Source of the DNA: Massilia sp. Root133 | GTDB taxonomy: Bacteria > Pseudomonadota > Gammaproteobacteria > Burkholderiales > Burkholderiaceae_D | Length of the DNA stretch: 64,000 bases | Direction of reading: 5' to 3' | Assembly: GCF_001426525.1 (NCBI RefSeq) | Contig: NZ_LMEW01000001.1 | Span: 314,978-378,977 of the forward strand | Shown here: one piece after another, positions 42,792 through 51,623 of the stretch | Position numbering within the stretch: the first letter of the stretch is position 1 | How the letters are laid out: each line of letters opens with the position of its first letter | Position numbers and translations under genes: made by a program | Notes under the pieces: model-generated | The model's database searches: none | Told to the model about the DNA's origin: nothing | The model's input: the letters and a program-made list of their open reading frames with translations, nothing else

Positions 42792-43796
42792 TTACTGCAC
42801 TGGGCACGAATTGGCCGCGCGATAGTCGACCACCTTGATCTTGCCGGCGATGATGTCGGCCCGGGCGCCCGTCACGCGCTTTTCCATCTCGGGCGTGACG
42901 ACCATGCGGTTGTCCTTGTCGAGCACCCAGTCCACGCCACCTTCCTTCAGGCCTTCGTACGTGATGCCGGACGTGAACTGGCCGTTCTTCGCCTTCATGA
43001 ACGCTTCGTACGCGGCGTTATCGACGCGCTTGACCATCGACGTCAGCATCGTGCCCGGGTACAGGTAGTTCTGGTTGGAGTCCACGCCGATCGCCAGCTT
43101 GCCCTTTTCCTTGGCCATCTGCAGCGCGCCCATGCCGGAGCCACCCGCGACCGCGAAGACGACATCGGAGCCGCGTTCGAATTGCGCGCGCGCCAGCTCG
43201 CCGCCCTTGGCCGGGTCGTTCCAGGCCGCGGCCGTCGTGCCGACCATGTTCTGCAAGACCTGCACCTTCGGATTGACCGCTCGCGCGCCCTGCACGTAGC
43301 CGCAGGCGAACGCGCGGATCAGCGGGATGTCCATGCCGCCGACGAAGCTGATCGTCTTCGTCTTCGACGCCATCGCCGCGGCGACGCCGACGAGGTACGA
43401 GCCTTCCTCTTCCTTGAACAGGACGGAGTTGACGTTCTTGCCCTGCGCATTGCCGTCGATGATGACGAAGTGCACGTTCGGGTATTCGGCCGCGATCTTT
43501 TGCACGGGCTGCGTCTGCGAGAAGCCGATCGAGACGATCAGTTTCAGCTTCTTGCGGGCGAGGGCGCGCAGGACCTGCTCGGCCTGGGTGTCGTAGTTAG
43601 CCTGGGCTTCAAACACCTTGACGCCGGTTTCCTTCGTGAACCGCGCGACGCCTTCGGCGGCGGACTGGTTGAAGGATTTGTCGAACTTGCCGCCGGCATC
43701 GTAGACGATCGCCAGTTTCGCGCCCGCCATGTCGGCACTGGCGCCGGCGCTGATGCACAGCGCCGCGATCATCGTACAAAGTTGCTTGAATTTCAT
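42792..43796 (-). CDS. BMP-family nucleoside ABC transporter substrate-binding protein
   Basis: A 334-residue periplasmic binding protein of the BMP/PnrA family (PF02608), which binds purine nucleosides. It has a signal peptide (MKFKQLCTMIAALCISAGASA) with no lipobox, unlike the lipoproteins of Gram-positives and spirochaetes. Family features include VYDAGGKFDKSFNQSAAEG, FVGGMDIPLIRAF, and GVDSNQNYLYPGTMLTS. The ATG follows AGGAGCCCAAATCG. It is first in an operon with ATPase and two permeases, and is read toward the 5'-nucleotidase/nuclease genes on the other strand. Confidence 0.94.
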   Translation of the reverse strand: MKFKQLCTMIAALCISAGASADMAGAKLAIVYDAGGKFDKSFNQSAAEGVARFTKETGVKVFEAQANYDTQAEQVLRALARKKLKLIVSIGFSQTQPVQKIAAEYPNVHFVIIDGNAQGKNVNSVLFKEEEGSYLVGVAAAMASKTKTISFVGGMDIPLIRAFACGYVQGARAVNPKVQVLQNMVGTTAAAWNDPAKGGELARAQFERGSDVVFAVAGGSGMGALQMAKEKGKLAIGVDSNQNYLYPGTMLTSMVKRVDNAAYEAFMKAKNGQFTSGITYEGLKEGGVDWVLDKDNRMVVTPEMEKRVTGARADIIAGKIKVVDYRAANSCPVQ

Positions 43797-43907
43797 CGAT
43801 TTGGGCTCCTGGATCCCGTATTTTACCGGCGCAACGGCTGTGCAGGGAGGGGGATTTTCGGAACTATGCATCAGCCAGTTTATTCGTGGCAAATACGATT
43901 TTACTTT

Positions 43908-43936
43908 GCTATTTATTTCGTTGACATATAAATAGC
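43908..43936. promoter_or_regulatory. AT-rich 9-base dyad upstream of the nucleoside importer operon
   Basis: GCTATTTAT (43908-43916) and ATAAATAGC (43928-43936) form perfect arms around an 11-base spacer. It lies 7 bases beyond the stop of the alpha/beta hydrolase gene and about 110 bases before the binding-protein start. It could be an operator for the importer or part of the hydrolase's 3' end; no T-run marks it as a terminator. Confidence 0.45.
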
Positions 43937-43942
43937 GCCGTT

Positions 43943-44917
43943 TCAGTCGGCGAGCGGGAGCGCGGGCGGAACGGCGATGCTGGCGACGGCGGTGGGGGCG
44001 GTGGCTGTCGTCACGGTTGGGATGACGATGTCCGCGGCCGGCGCCGGAATCGGTGCGGCGGATGCGAGGTTGGCGACCTCGATCGGCTTGGCGAACTGCG
44101 ACGTGAGGAAGCGCGCGATGCGGGTTTGCGTGTCTTCCAGGTACGGGATATTCAGGTGGTCCGAGTCGGGCACGGTCTCGTCCCCGATCAGCCGGGCCAG
44201 CTTGGCGACCAGCTGGTCGGTGTGCGAGTGCGGCACGATGTCGTCGCTGGCCGCGCGCAGCACGAAGGTCGGTGCCTTCAGCGTGGGTGCGTACTTGATC
44301 GACTCGAAACGGTGGCGCAGCATGTATTCGATCGGCATCACGCGGAACTTGCGCTTCGCGAGGGCGAGGATCGAATCGTACGGCGTGATCAGCACGACGG
44401 AATGCACGGGCCGCTCTTTCGCGACCTGCACGGCCACGCCGGACCCGAGGCTGCGGCCGACGACGGCGATGCGTTTCGGGTCCACGTGGTGGTGCGCCGC
44501 CATCCAGTCGAACAGCATGCAGGCGTCGTCGATCATGTGCGCTTCGGCCGGGTCGCCGTGGGAGTCGCCATAGCCGCGGTAGTTCACGGCCAGCACGGCC
44601 ATCCCGGGGAACAGCTTGCCGGCATCGCGCACGACCCAGGACACTTCCTCGGACCGGCCGCCGAAATAGACGACGGCGGGACGCAGGCCGGGCATCTTCG
44701 GCGTCATCAGCCAGCCGGACAGCCGCGTGCCGTCCTTGGCGCGCAGCACGACAGGGCGGGTGCGGTGGCCGCTGCTGCGCGGATGCGCCACTTCGCGCTC
44801 GACGGTGGGATTGAACACGAGACGGCGCTGGTTTGCCGCGACCGCGGCCGTGAGGCCCAGCCACAACATGCTGGCAAAGCCAGCCATACCTGCCGCCAAT
44901 TTTTTATGTGTGCTCAT
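43943..44917 (-). CDS. Membrane-anchored alpha/beta hydrolase
   Basis: A 324-residue protein with an N-terminal hydrophobic segment (about 8-28) and an alpha/beta-hydrolase domain (about 55-265). LAVNYRGYGDSHGDP supplies the oxyanion region, GRSLGSG (about 153-159) carries the nucleophilic serine, and DDIVPHSHTDQL and DSDHLNIPYL carry the probable acid and histidine. This is the BEM46/YfhR-like type. The last ~50 residues are a Pro/Ala/Thr-rich low-complexity tail. Substrate unknown. It lies upstream of the nucleoside importer operon in the same direction, 146 bases away, with no evident link. Confidence 0.85.
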   Translation of the reverse strand: MSTHKKLAAGMAGFASMLWLGLTAAVAANQRRLVFNPTVEREVAHPRSSGHRTRPVVLRAKDGTRLSGWLMTPKMPGLRPAVVYFGGRSEEVSWVVRDAGKLFPGMAVLAVNYRGYGDSHGDPAEAHMIDDACMLFDWMAAHHHVDPKRIAVVGRSLGSGVAVQVAKERPVHSVVLITPYDSILALAKRKFRVMPIEYMLRHRFESIKYAPTLKAPTFVLRAASDDIVPHSHTDQLVAKLARLIGDETVPDSDHLNIPYLEDTQTRIARFLTSQFAKPIEVANLASAAPIPAPAADIVIPTVTTATAPTAVASIAVPPALPLAD

Positions 44918-45094
44918 GTATACAGTCTACCTCTGGCTACGGATGAAGTCTGTGCGCTGCCCATCAAATACACCTTCATTATGGTGCGAATTCACGAAGA
45001 GTAGCTTTGCTGCAACATCCTGTTACAGCGCGGGCGTTGTCGTCGCGTGACAGGCTTTGTTAGGCTGTCCATGAAGACAGGATGTGGAGGCGGG

Positions 45095-45967
45095 ATGACG
45101 TGGAAAGCGGTCGTGCCGGCATGTGCCGGGCTGGGCCTGTTGGCGGTGCTGATGGTGCCGGCGTGGCGGTCGACGCCGCCGGCCGTCACGCCGGCGGTGG
45201 CGCCTGTGCCGCCCGCGTCGACGACCGGTGCGGCGGCCGGGCCGGCCTGGCTGTCCGACCTCGGCGCGCCGCCGGTCCCGCTGCCGGCGCCTGCCGAACC
45301 GCTGGCGCAGCGCATCGAGCGGCTGGTGGCGAGCGGCGATCCGCGTGACGCGTATCGTGCGTGGTGGCTGTTGCATGCCTGCGTCGTGTTCGGGCGCACC
45401 GGTCACCTGCCCGAACGTGACGGGACCGAGCCGGATGCCATCGCCGATCCCGCGCATGCCTGCGCGACCGTCAACGAAAGAATGAAGATGGCGCGCATCG
45501 ACCATCTCGAACGCGCCGCGCGCGGGGGCGTGGACGGTGCGCTGGCGGAACTGGTCGAAGAGGGCCCGTTCGGCGACCCGACCGCCCTCACGACGCGTCC
45601 CGACGATCCGCTCGTGAAGGAATGGAAGGAAAGGATCAACGGGATGCTGAACGAGCAGGCGGAGCAGGGCTACTGGGCGAGCCTGTACCAGCTCTTTACC
45701 GGTTTCTGGTTCGGCCATCCGGCCATCGCCGCGGACCGCCAGAGCGCGCTGGCCTACGGCATGGCGCTGCGCGACATCATGGTCAAGCTGGATGGCGTGC
45801 CCGAGCAGCAGGCCATCCCGTTCAACGGCCCGTTCCTGGACGAGATCGGCACCGGCCTCACGCCGGAACAGAAAGCGCGTGCGCAGGCGCATGCGGATGC
45901 GATCGTCGCCCGCGCGGCGGATCAACGGGACATTGCAAATCGGATATCGATCAAGCAAAAAAAGTAA
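45095..45967 (+). CDS. Membrane-anchored hypothetical protein
   Basis: A 290-residue protein with one N-terminal hydrophobic segment (about 6-22), a Pro/Ala/Thr-rich linker (about 25-60) and a soluble helical domain. It contains two cysteines (WWLLHACVV and DPAHACATV) that could form a disulfide outside the cytosol, and a repeat-like helical pattern (YRAWWLLHA, GALAELVEE, YWASLYQL) resembling Sel1/TPR-type helices. I do not recognise a family. The ATG at 45095 follows GGAGGCGGG closely; other ATGs upstream lack a binding site. It is divergent from the alpha/beta hydrolase. Confidence 0.65.
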   Translation: MTWKAVVPACAGLGLLAVLMVPAWRSTPPAVTPAVAPVPPASTTGAAAGPAWLSDLGAPPVPLPAPAEPLAQRIERLVASGDPRDAYRAWWLLHACVVFGRTGHLPERDGTEPDAIADPAHACATVNERMKMARIDHLERAARGGVDGALAELVEEGPFGDPTALTTRPDDPLVKEWKERINGMLNEQAEQGYWASLYQLFTGFWFGHPAIAADRQSALAYGMALRDIMVKLDGVPEQQAIPFNGPFLDEIGTGLTPEQKARAQAHADAIVARAADQRDIANRISIKQKK

Positions 45968-46024
45968 TTGGTCCAGGTCATGTGATCGACTCTACGATGG
46001 GAGATTCTTGGAGAGATCGATAAC

Positions 46025-49000
46025 ATGAATATTCTAAAATTGTTCTTCAGCCTGGCGCTGCTGTTGAGTGGACTGCCGGCCTGGGCATCCACCCAGGCGG
46101 CCCGGCCGGAAGGCCCCTGCGACATCTATGCGAAGGCGGGCGCGCCCTGCGTGGCCGCGCACAGCACCACGCGCGCGCTCTATGCCGCGTACGACGGCCC
46201 GCTGTACCAGGTCATGCGCCAGTCGGACGGCAAGACGCGCGACATCGGCGTCGTGCGAGGCGCCGGCTACGCAAACGCGGCGGCGCAGGACGCATTTTGC
46301 GCCGACACCTATTGCTGGATCACGATCCTGTACGACCAGTCGGGCAAGCGCAATCACCTGGTCCAGGCGCCGCGCGGCACGTGGACCGGGCCCGCGCTGG
46401 GCGGCATGGACAACCTGCCGCTCGCGGACCTGGCGCCGGTCACCATCATGGGGCACAAGGTCTATGGCGTGTACATTGCGCCCGGCATGGGCCTGCGCCT
46501 GAACGATACGCACGGCGTGCCCGTCGATGACCAGGCGGGTGGGCAATATGCCGTCATCAATGGCTATCACTACAACGGTGCCTGCTGCTTCGACTATGGC
46601 AACGGCGAGATCGACAGCATCGATGACGACAACGGCACCATGGAAGCGATCTATTTCGGTAACGCGAAAGGGTGGTATCGCGGCAGCGGGGCCGGGCCGT
46701 GGGTGATGGCCGACCACGAAAACAATCTCGTCGGTTGCGTCAACGACGACAAATCGAAGCTGTGCGCCAACCTGCCCACCCTCGCTACGCGCTTCGTCAC
46801 CGCCGTCACGAAAGGCAAGCCCGGACATTGGGCAACCCTGGGCGGCGATGCCCAGCGGGGACAACTGGCCGTCATGTACGAAGGCCGCCGGATCGATGCG
46901 TCGTACGACCCCATGCGCAAGCAAGGCGCCGTCCTTCTCGGCAATGGCGGCGACAACAGTACCGCGTCGCAAGGCACGTTCTACGAAGGCGCGATGACGG
47001 CGCCGCGGACGTATCCGTCCAACGAGACGGACCAGCTGGTCGCCCGGAACGTGGCGGCGGCCCGCTACGACGCGGCTGCCGTGAGTGTCGGGGCCACGTC
47101 GGCGTCCGACGTCCCGGCCAGCCTGCACACGTTCGCGCCGCGGGCGTCCAAGGACCTGGCGGTCACGTTCACGAATACGACGGGCCAGCCCGTCCGGGGC
47201 GTCGCGCTGTCGCTGGCGGTGCCGAAGGGCTGGCATGTCGACGCGGCCGCGCAAACCATCCTTGATGCGATCGCGCCCGGTCAGAGCGTGCATGCCGTGT
47301 TCAAGGTGACATCCGGCGCCGCCCCGTTCAATGGCGATCTGAAAGGCGTGGCGACGTGGGCAGGCCGCACCGAATCGGCCGCCGCGAAGGTGCGCAACGT
47401 GGCGCCGGTAAAAATCAACGAATTCCGCCTGAGCGACGGCGCGCGCACGAACGCGACCAATGCGTTCGTCGAGTTATACAACGCCGGCGAGAAAGAAGTC
47501 GATATCTCGAACTGGACGTTCGCGCAACACGCGACGCGCGAGCCCCTGTTTTCCAAGGTGAAGATGCCTGCCGGGACCCGGCTGGCGCCGCACGGTTTTT
47601 ATGTACTGGGCTTGTCCAATTCGGGCCTCGTGCTGCCTGCCCGGCCGGGCGATGCGACCATCCACGTGCGCAACGTCGATGGCATCAAGCCGGGCGACAC
47701 CATCGTTGTCGGCGACGAAACCCGCAAGGTCGTCCGCGTCGGCACGGCGGCCGGCCAGGCGACGCCGCTGTGGCAGCCGCTGCCGGACGGTCCCATCATC
47801 ACCATCCCGGCCGGTTCGACGACCGTCCCCGTGACCAGCACCGAAGGTTTTGCCGTCGGCGATACGCTTGCCCTCGGCTACGGCACCGCGTATCCGGTCG
47901 ATGGGCGCGCGACCGAGCACTACGAAAAAGTGACCATCACCGGCGTCGGCACCGCGGGCAGCCAGGCATGGCTGGGTCTCGATGCGGCGCCAGGTTCCAC
48001 CAATATCCAGGTGACGTCGACCGCCGGCATCGCCGCCGGCGACAGGATCCGTCTCGACATCGACAGCGCCGATCACGGCATCGATACGGTCACCGTCAAG
48101 CACGTGGGCACGGCCGCCCGCCGTACGAGCCTGGCCCGTGATGCCGCTGCGGGCGCCACGACGATCGTCGTGCATGGCGCGATCGGCTTCCCCACGAAGA
48201 AGAACGTCGATTACACGCCCGGCAAGGCCGTGATCGGCGCGCCGGGCAAGCTCCAGACCGTGGACATCGTGCGCGTCGAGGGCACGCCGGGCGGCAACCT
48301 CACGCTGACCATTTCTCCGGCGCTCGCCCAGGACCACGTGGCCAACGAACCGTTCGTGGAACCGGGCACGGGCCTCGACCTGGCGGCGCCATTGAAGTAC
48401 CCCCATGCCGCCAACCTGCCGTTCAGCGTGCGCGGTACGGGCATTACCTTCACCCCCGCCACCCGCCATGCGCACTCGAGCAACGAACCGGTGCGCCCGG
48501 CGGGCAGCGGAATCGTGCTCGACCGCGCCCTGGCGCGTGCGCATGACACGGATGCCGTCGTGCGCGTGGACACCGTGACCGCCGCGGGATTCCAGGGCAC
48601 ACCGAACCAGTGGTTCGGCGGCCCGGCGCTGTCGCGCGAAGCGGGCAGCATGGTGTTGCGCGATGCGGCGGGGCACGTCGTCGACAGCCTGAACTACGGG
48701 GATCTCGTCGATCCATGGGCATCCGGTGGATTCCGCGGCGCCGCCGGCAAGGCCGCCACCTGTCACGCGGCAGCGCCGGGCATCGCCAACGAGCCGACGT
48801 GGGACCGCGCACTCCCGGGCATCCCGTTCAGCGGCGCCGTCGCGCAAGTCGACGCGGCCCAGGGCAGCACGGGACGCTATCCCGACGGCCAGGACAACGA
48901 CAACGATTGCACGGATTTCGTGACGTCCGTCTCGATCCGGACGGGCGCGACGGCGGCGGGCTCGACGAGCGTCAGGGCCGCCACGGTCGCGCACTTTGCG

Positions 49001-49420
49001 CCCGGCCAGTCCGTCGTCATCGATGCGGGCGACCACGCCGAAACCCTGACGGTCGCCACGGTCGGTTCATCGGGGCTCACCCGTGCCTCGGCGCCCGCCG
49101 ACAAGGGCGCGACGGTCGTCCGCGTCGACGACGCGCGCCAGTTCGTGGCCGGCCAGCCGGTGATCGTCGGTAGCGGCGCGGATGAAGAGCAAGGTGTCGT
49201 CGCCGCGGTGGAGACGGGTTGGCGGACGGGCAAGCTGACGCTCCAGGCGCCGTTGGCCCGCGCCCATGACACGGGCGCCAGCGTATCGGGCACCGGCATC
49301 ACCCTTGCCGTCCCGCTCGCCAAGGCCCACCCGGCAGGCACGGTGATGACGGCGGCGGGCGACCTGGCGACGCCGGGCGCGCCCAACAACGGTGTCCGCC
49401 GTAGCGCTGCCCAGCTCTAG
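46025..49420 (+). CDS. Secreted GH54-type arabinofuranosidase B-like protein with NEW3 and lamin-tail domains
   Basis: A 1131-residue exported modular protein. After the signal peptide (cleavage near PAWAS, residue 22) comes an alpha-L-arabinofuranosidase B catalytic domain of GH54 type (about 28-345). It has CDIYAKAGAPCVAAHSTTRALY, NGTMEAIYFGN with the probable nucleophile Glu, and GGDNSTASQGTFYEG with the probable acid Asp. A NEW3-type beta domain (about 360-450) follows, then a lamin-tail fold (starts at about 463) interrupted at about 540-855 by beta-strand repeats, resumed with WFGGPALS to NDCTDF (about 860-965), then more repeats to the end. It would attack arabinose-containing polysaccharide outside the cell. 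The neighbours are unrelated. Confidence 0.85.
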   Translation: MNILKLFFSLALLLSGLPAWASTQAARPEGPCDIYAKAGAPCVAAHSTTRALYAAYDGPLYQVMRQSDGKTRDIGVVRGAGYANAAAQDAFCADTYCWITILYDQSGKRNHLVQAPRGTWTGPALGGMDNLPLADLAPVTIMGHKVYGVYIAPGMGLRLNDTHGVPVDDQAGGQYAVINGYHYNGACCFDYGNGEIDSIDDDNGTMEAIYFGNAKGWYRGSGAGPWVMADHENNLVGCVNDDKSKLCANLPTLATRFVTAVTKGKPGHWATLGGDAQRGQLAVMYEGRRIDASYDPMRKQGAVLLGNGGDNSTASQGTFYEGAMTAPRTYPSNETDQLVARNVAAARYDAAAVSVGATSASDVPASLHTFAPRASKDLAVTFTNTTGQPVRGVALSLAVPKGWHVDAAAQTILDAIAPGQSVHAVFKVTSGAAPFNGDLKGVATWAGRTESAAAKVRNVAPVKINEFRLSDGARTNATNAFVELYNAGEKEVDISNWTFAQHATREPLFSKVKMPAGTRLAPHGFYVLGLSNSGLVLPARPGDATIHVRNVDGIKPGDTIVVGDETRKVVRVGTAAGQATPLWQPLPDGPIITIPAGSTTVPVTSTEGFAVGDTLALGYGTAYPVDGRATEHYEKVTITGVGTAGSQAWLGLDAAPGSTNIQVTSTAGIAAGDRIRLDIDSADHGIDTVTVKHVGTAARRTSLARDAAAGATTIVVHGAIGFPTKKNVDYTPGKAVIGAPGKLQTVDIVRVEGTPGGNLTLTISPALAQDHVANEPFVEPGTGLDLAAPLKYPHAANLPFSVRGTGITFTPATRHAHSSNEPVRPAGSGIVLDRALARAHDTDAVVRVDTVTAAGFQGTPNQWFGGPALSREAGSMVLRDAAGHVVDSLNYGDLVDPWASGGFRGAAGKAATCHAAAPGIANEPTWDRALPGIPFSGAVAQVDAAQGSTGRYPDGQDNDNDCTDFVTSVSIRTGATAAGSTSVRAATVAHFAPGQSVVIDAGDHAETLTVATVGSSGLTRASAPADKGATVVRVDDARQFVAGQPVIVGSGADEEQGVVAAVETGWRTGKLTLQAPLARAHDTGASVSGTGITLAVPLAKAHPAGTVMTAAGDLATPGAPNNGVRRSAAQL

Positions 49421-49531
49421 TGCAGCATGGGGCCGGACGAGGGCGCGTAACGTTCCGCGTCGTGCAGCGCGTGATCGATGCGTTCGTCGCCCGGCAGCAT
49501 CCTGGCTGGCGATTGGCTACGCACGGTACAT

Positions 49532-49834
49532 TCATGGCGTATCGCCATCGTCGACGAACTGCGCCTTGATCGTCTGGTTCGCCACCAGTCCGGGCGGCCT
49601 CGGGCAGTTGCAGATGCACAAGTCGTTCTCCAGCGCGACCTGCTTGCCGTTGTAGCGCTCCGGAAGGCGCGGCCCGACGCAGCGGATGACGCCCGTGCTG
49701 CCGCACGTCCGGCAAGCGACCGTGTCGCCCTCCAGCGCAACGCGGACGCCGTTGATCGAGACCAGCGCGCTCGCGGAGGTCACGGTGCCGCCGGCCGTGG
49801 TGGCCGCACCCAGTGTGATGTGATGTCGCTTCAT
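49532..49834 (-). CDS. PAAR-domain protein (orphan)
   Basis: A 100-residue protein that begins HHITLGAATTAGGTVTSAS and continues with VSINGVRVALEGDTVACRTCG, the pattern of PAAR proteins. These form the sharpened tip on VgrG spikes of type VI secretion. Six cysteines, three of them in LCICNC, could bind a metal at the cone tip. No VgrG, Hcp, TssB/C or effector lies in the window, and there is no C-terminal toxin domain. It converges on the arabinofuranosidase-like gene and diverges from the YciI-like gene. Confidence 0.82.
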   Translation of the reverse strand: MKRHHITLGAATTAGGTVTSASALVSINGVRVALEGDTVACRTCGSTGVIRCVGPRLPERYNGKQVALENDLCICNCPRPPGLVANQTIKAQFVDDGDTP

Positions 49835-49951
49835 CTTCCCATGCTGTCACGCGCCGCCGTCGTGGACGTTGTGCAAACCGCCTTGACACGGCGCCGCCGC
49901 GCCGAAGCGATTACCATGTCCCGCACCATCGCGTTTTTACGGAGACCTACT

Positions 49952-50254
49952 GTGCACTTCCTGCTGATCTATGACCTGGCCCCGGACTACCTTGAACGCC
50001 GCGGCGCATTCCGCAACGAACACCTGAAGCTGGCCTGGGACGCCCAGCAACGCGGCGAGATCGTCATCGCCGGTGCCCTGGCCGATCCTGCCGACAAGGC
50101 CGTGCTGCTGTTCAGCGGCGAATCGTCGGACGCCGCCGAGCGCTTTGCCCGTGCCGATCCGTATGTCGTGAATGGACTCGTCACGCAGTGGCACGTGCGG
50201 CCCTGGATCACCGTGGTTGGCCAGGACGCCAGCACCCCGGTCCGCCCGGAGTAA
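49952..50254 (+). CDS. YciI-like protein
   Basis: A 100-residue protein with the ferredoxin-like YciI fold: FLLIYDLAPDYLERRGAFRNEH, then GEIVIAGALADPADKAVLLF and a C-terminal VRPWITV. Family members are small dimeric enzymes or accessory domains with a conserved His/Asp pair; most have no known reaction. The start is GTG at 49952, six bases after GGAGA; in-frame upstream codons lie outside a plausible leader. The stop codon abuts the end of the convergent NHL-repeat lipoprotein gene. Confidence 0.85.
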   Translation: MHFLLIYDLAPDYLERRGAFRNEHLKLAWDAQQRGEIVIAGALADPADKAVLLFSGESSDAAERFARADPYVVNGLVTQWHVRPWITVVGQDASTPVRPE

Positions 50255-51418
50255 TCATTTCGCCGGCAACAGCTTCACGACGAGGTTGTGCGTCGTGAGC
50301 GCGATCGAGCGGTCGGGGGCCAGGGCCACACCGATCGGCCGGTCCAGGCTGCCGGGCAGGGCACCGAGGGTGATGCCCGCGTGGCCCGGCACGCCGGCCA
50401 CGGTGCTCGTCACGTTGTCGAGGTTGATGCGGCGGATCGTCGAGTTGCCCGTGTCGGCGATATAGAGATCGTTGCCGTCGACCGCGATGCCGCTGGGCGC
50501 GCACAGGCGCGAGACGCCCGGGCTGCCGTCCACGGCGTCGCAGCGTCCCGGCTGGCCGGCCAGCGTGGACACGACACCCTTGTCATTCACCATGCGGACC
50601 GTCGAATTGCCGGTGTCGACGACGTAGACGTTGTTCCAGTTGTCGACGCCCACGTCCTGCGGTTCGCAGAACTGCGCCTGCCCGCCGTTGCCGTCGCGGC
50701 TGCCGCACACGCCCGGGCTTCCGGCGACCGTCGTGACGTTGCCGCCCGCGTCGATACGGCGCAGCATGTGGTTGCCGGTATCGGCCACCCACACATTGCC
50801 CACGCGGTCCAGCGCGATGCCGCGCGGCTTGCAGAAGCGCGCCGCCGTGCCTTTGCCGTCCGCGCTGCCGCAGGTGCCGTCGCCGGCGATGGTCGTCGTC
50901 GTGCCGTCCGGCGCCACGCGGCGGATGACGGAATTGCCGCTGTCCGTCAAGTACACATTGCCGTTGCCGTCCGCGACGAGCCGGCTCGGATCGTTGAAGC
51001 GGGCCGCCGCGCCGGTCCCGTCCGCATAGCCGAGGGCGCCGCGCGTGCCCGCCAGCGTCGTCACCACGCCGTCGGGAGAAATCTTGCGCACGGTGGCGCT
51101 GGCGCTTTCCGCCACATATAGATTGCCCGCCGCGTCCGCCGCGATGCCCTGCGGACCGTTGAAGCGCGCGCCGCCGCCGGTGCCGTCCTGCGAGCCGGCG
51201 CATTGCCCGCAGACGTTGCCCGCGATCGGAAACAGGCCTGTGGCGCCCTGCGGCCGGTCGGGCCAGCTGGGCCAGTCGGGATGGTCGGGCCATGGATGGT
51301 CGGGCTCGTGGAACCAGCCGATCCCGATGCCGATGCCCACGTCGCCACCGCAACTGGACAAGCCCAGCAGCAGGACGCCAGACACAAACCAGCGTAGCGT
51401 GCGTTCGAAAACTGTCAT
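50255..51418 (-). CDS. NHL-repeat lipoprotein (beta-propeller)
   Basis: A 387-residue protein with lipobox LGLSSC (cysteine near residue 23), a Pro/Trp/Asp-rich linker built on WPDHP (about 35-55) and five to six NHL repeats forming a beta-propeller. Each blade has NGPQGIAADAAGNLYVAES or a close variant. The turns between blades often carry a Cys pair (CGSADGKGTAARFC, CGSRDGNGGQAQFC), so disulfides are likely, as expected outside the cytosol. No enzyme motif is seen; NHL propellers usually bind partners. The start at 51418 gives the lipoprotein signal; longer in-frame starts spoil it. Confidence 0.85.
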   Translation of the reverse strand: MTVFERTLRWFVSGVLLLGLSSCGGDVGIGIGIGWFHEPDHPWPDHPDWPSWPDRPQGATGLFPIAGNVCGQCAGSQDGTGGGARFNGPQGIAADAAGNLYVAESASATVRKISPDGVVTTLAGTRGALGYADGTGAAARFNDPSRLVADGNGNVYLTDSGNSVIRRVAPDGTTTTIAGDGTCGSADGKGTAARFCKPRGIALDRVGNVWVADTGNHMLRRIDAGGNVTTVAGSPGVCGSRDGNGGQAQFCEPQDVGVDNWNNVYVVDTGNSTVRMVNDKGVVSTLAGQPGRCDAVDGSPGVSRLCAPSGIAVDGNDLYIADTGNSTIRRINLDNVTSTVAGVPGHAGITLGALPGSLDRPIGVALAPDRSIALTTHNLVVKLLPAK

Positions 51419-51623
51419 GGCCTTACCCCGAATGGAAACGGCATCGAGCTTAGCGCGCATCGCCCCGTAGGCCATGCGTGCGCGCAAAGCGTGCCGGCCG
51501 CTTGTGTGCAGGTCGGCGGGGCGTCGTGGCGAAGCGACGGCATCACCGGATGCACAAGACACGAGCGGCGCAGAGCTAGCTCTAGGTTAAGATTCCGCAC
51601 GCAACCACAACCGCTGGAGGATC

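Noticed and set aside
49532..49834. A type VI secretion locus
   Set aside because: Only a PAAR gene is present; no VgrG, Hcp, sheath or baseplate genes occur in the window.
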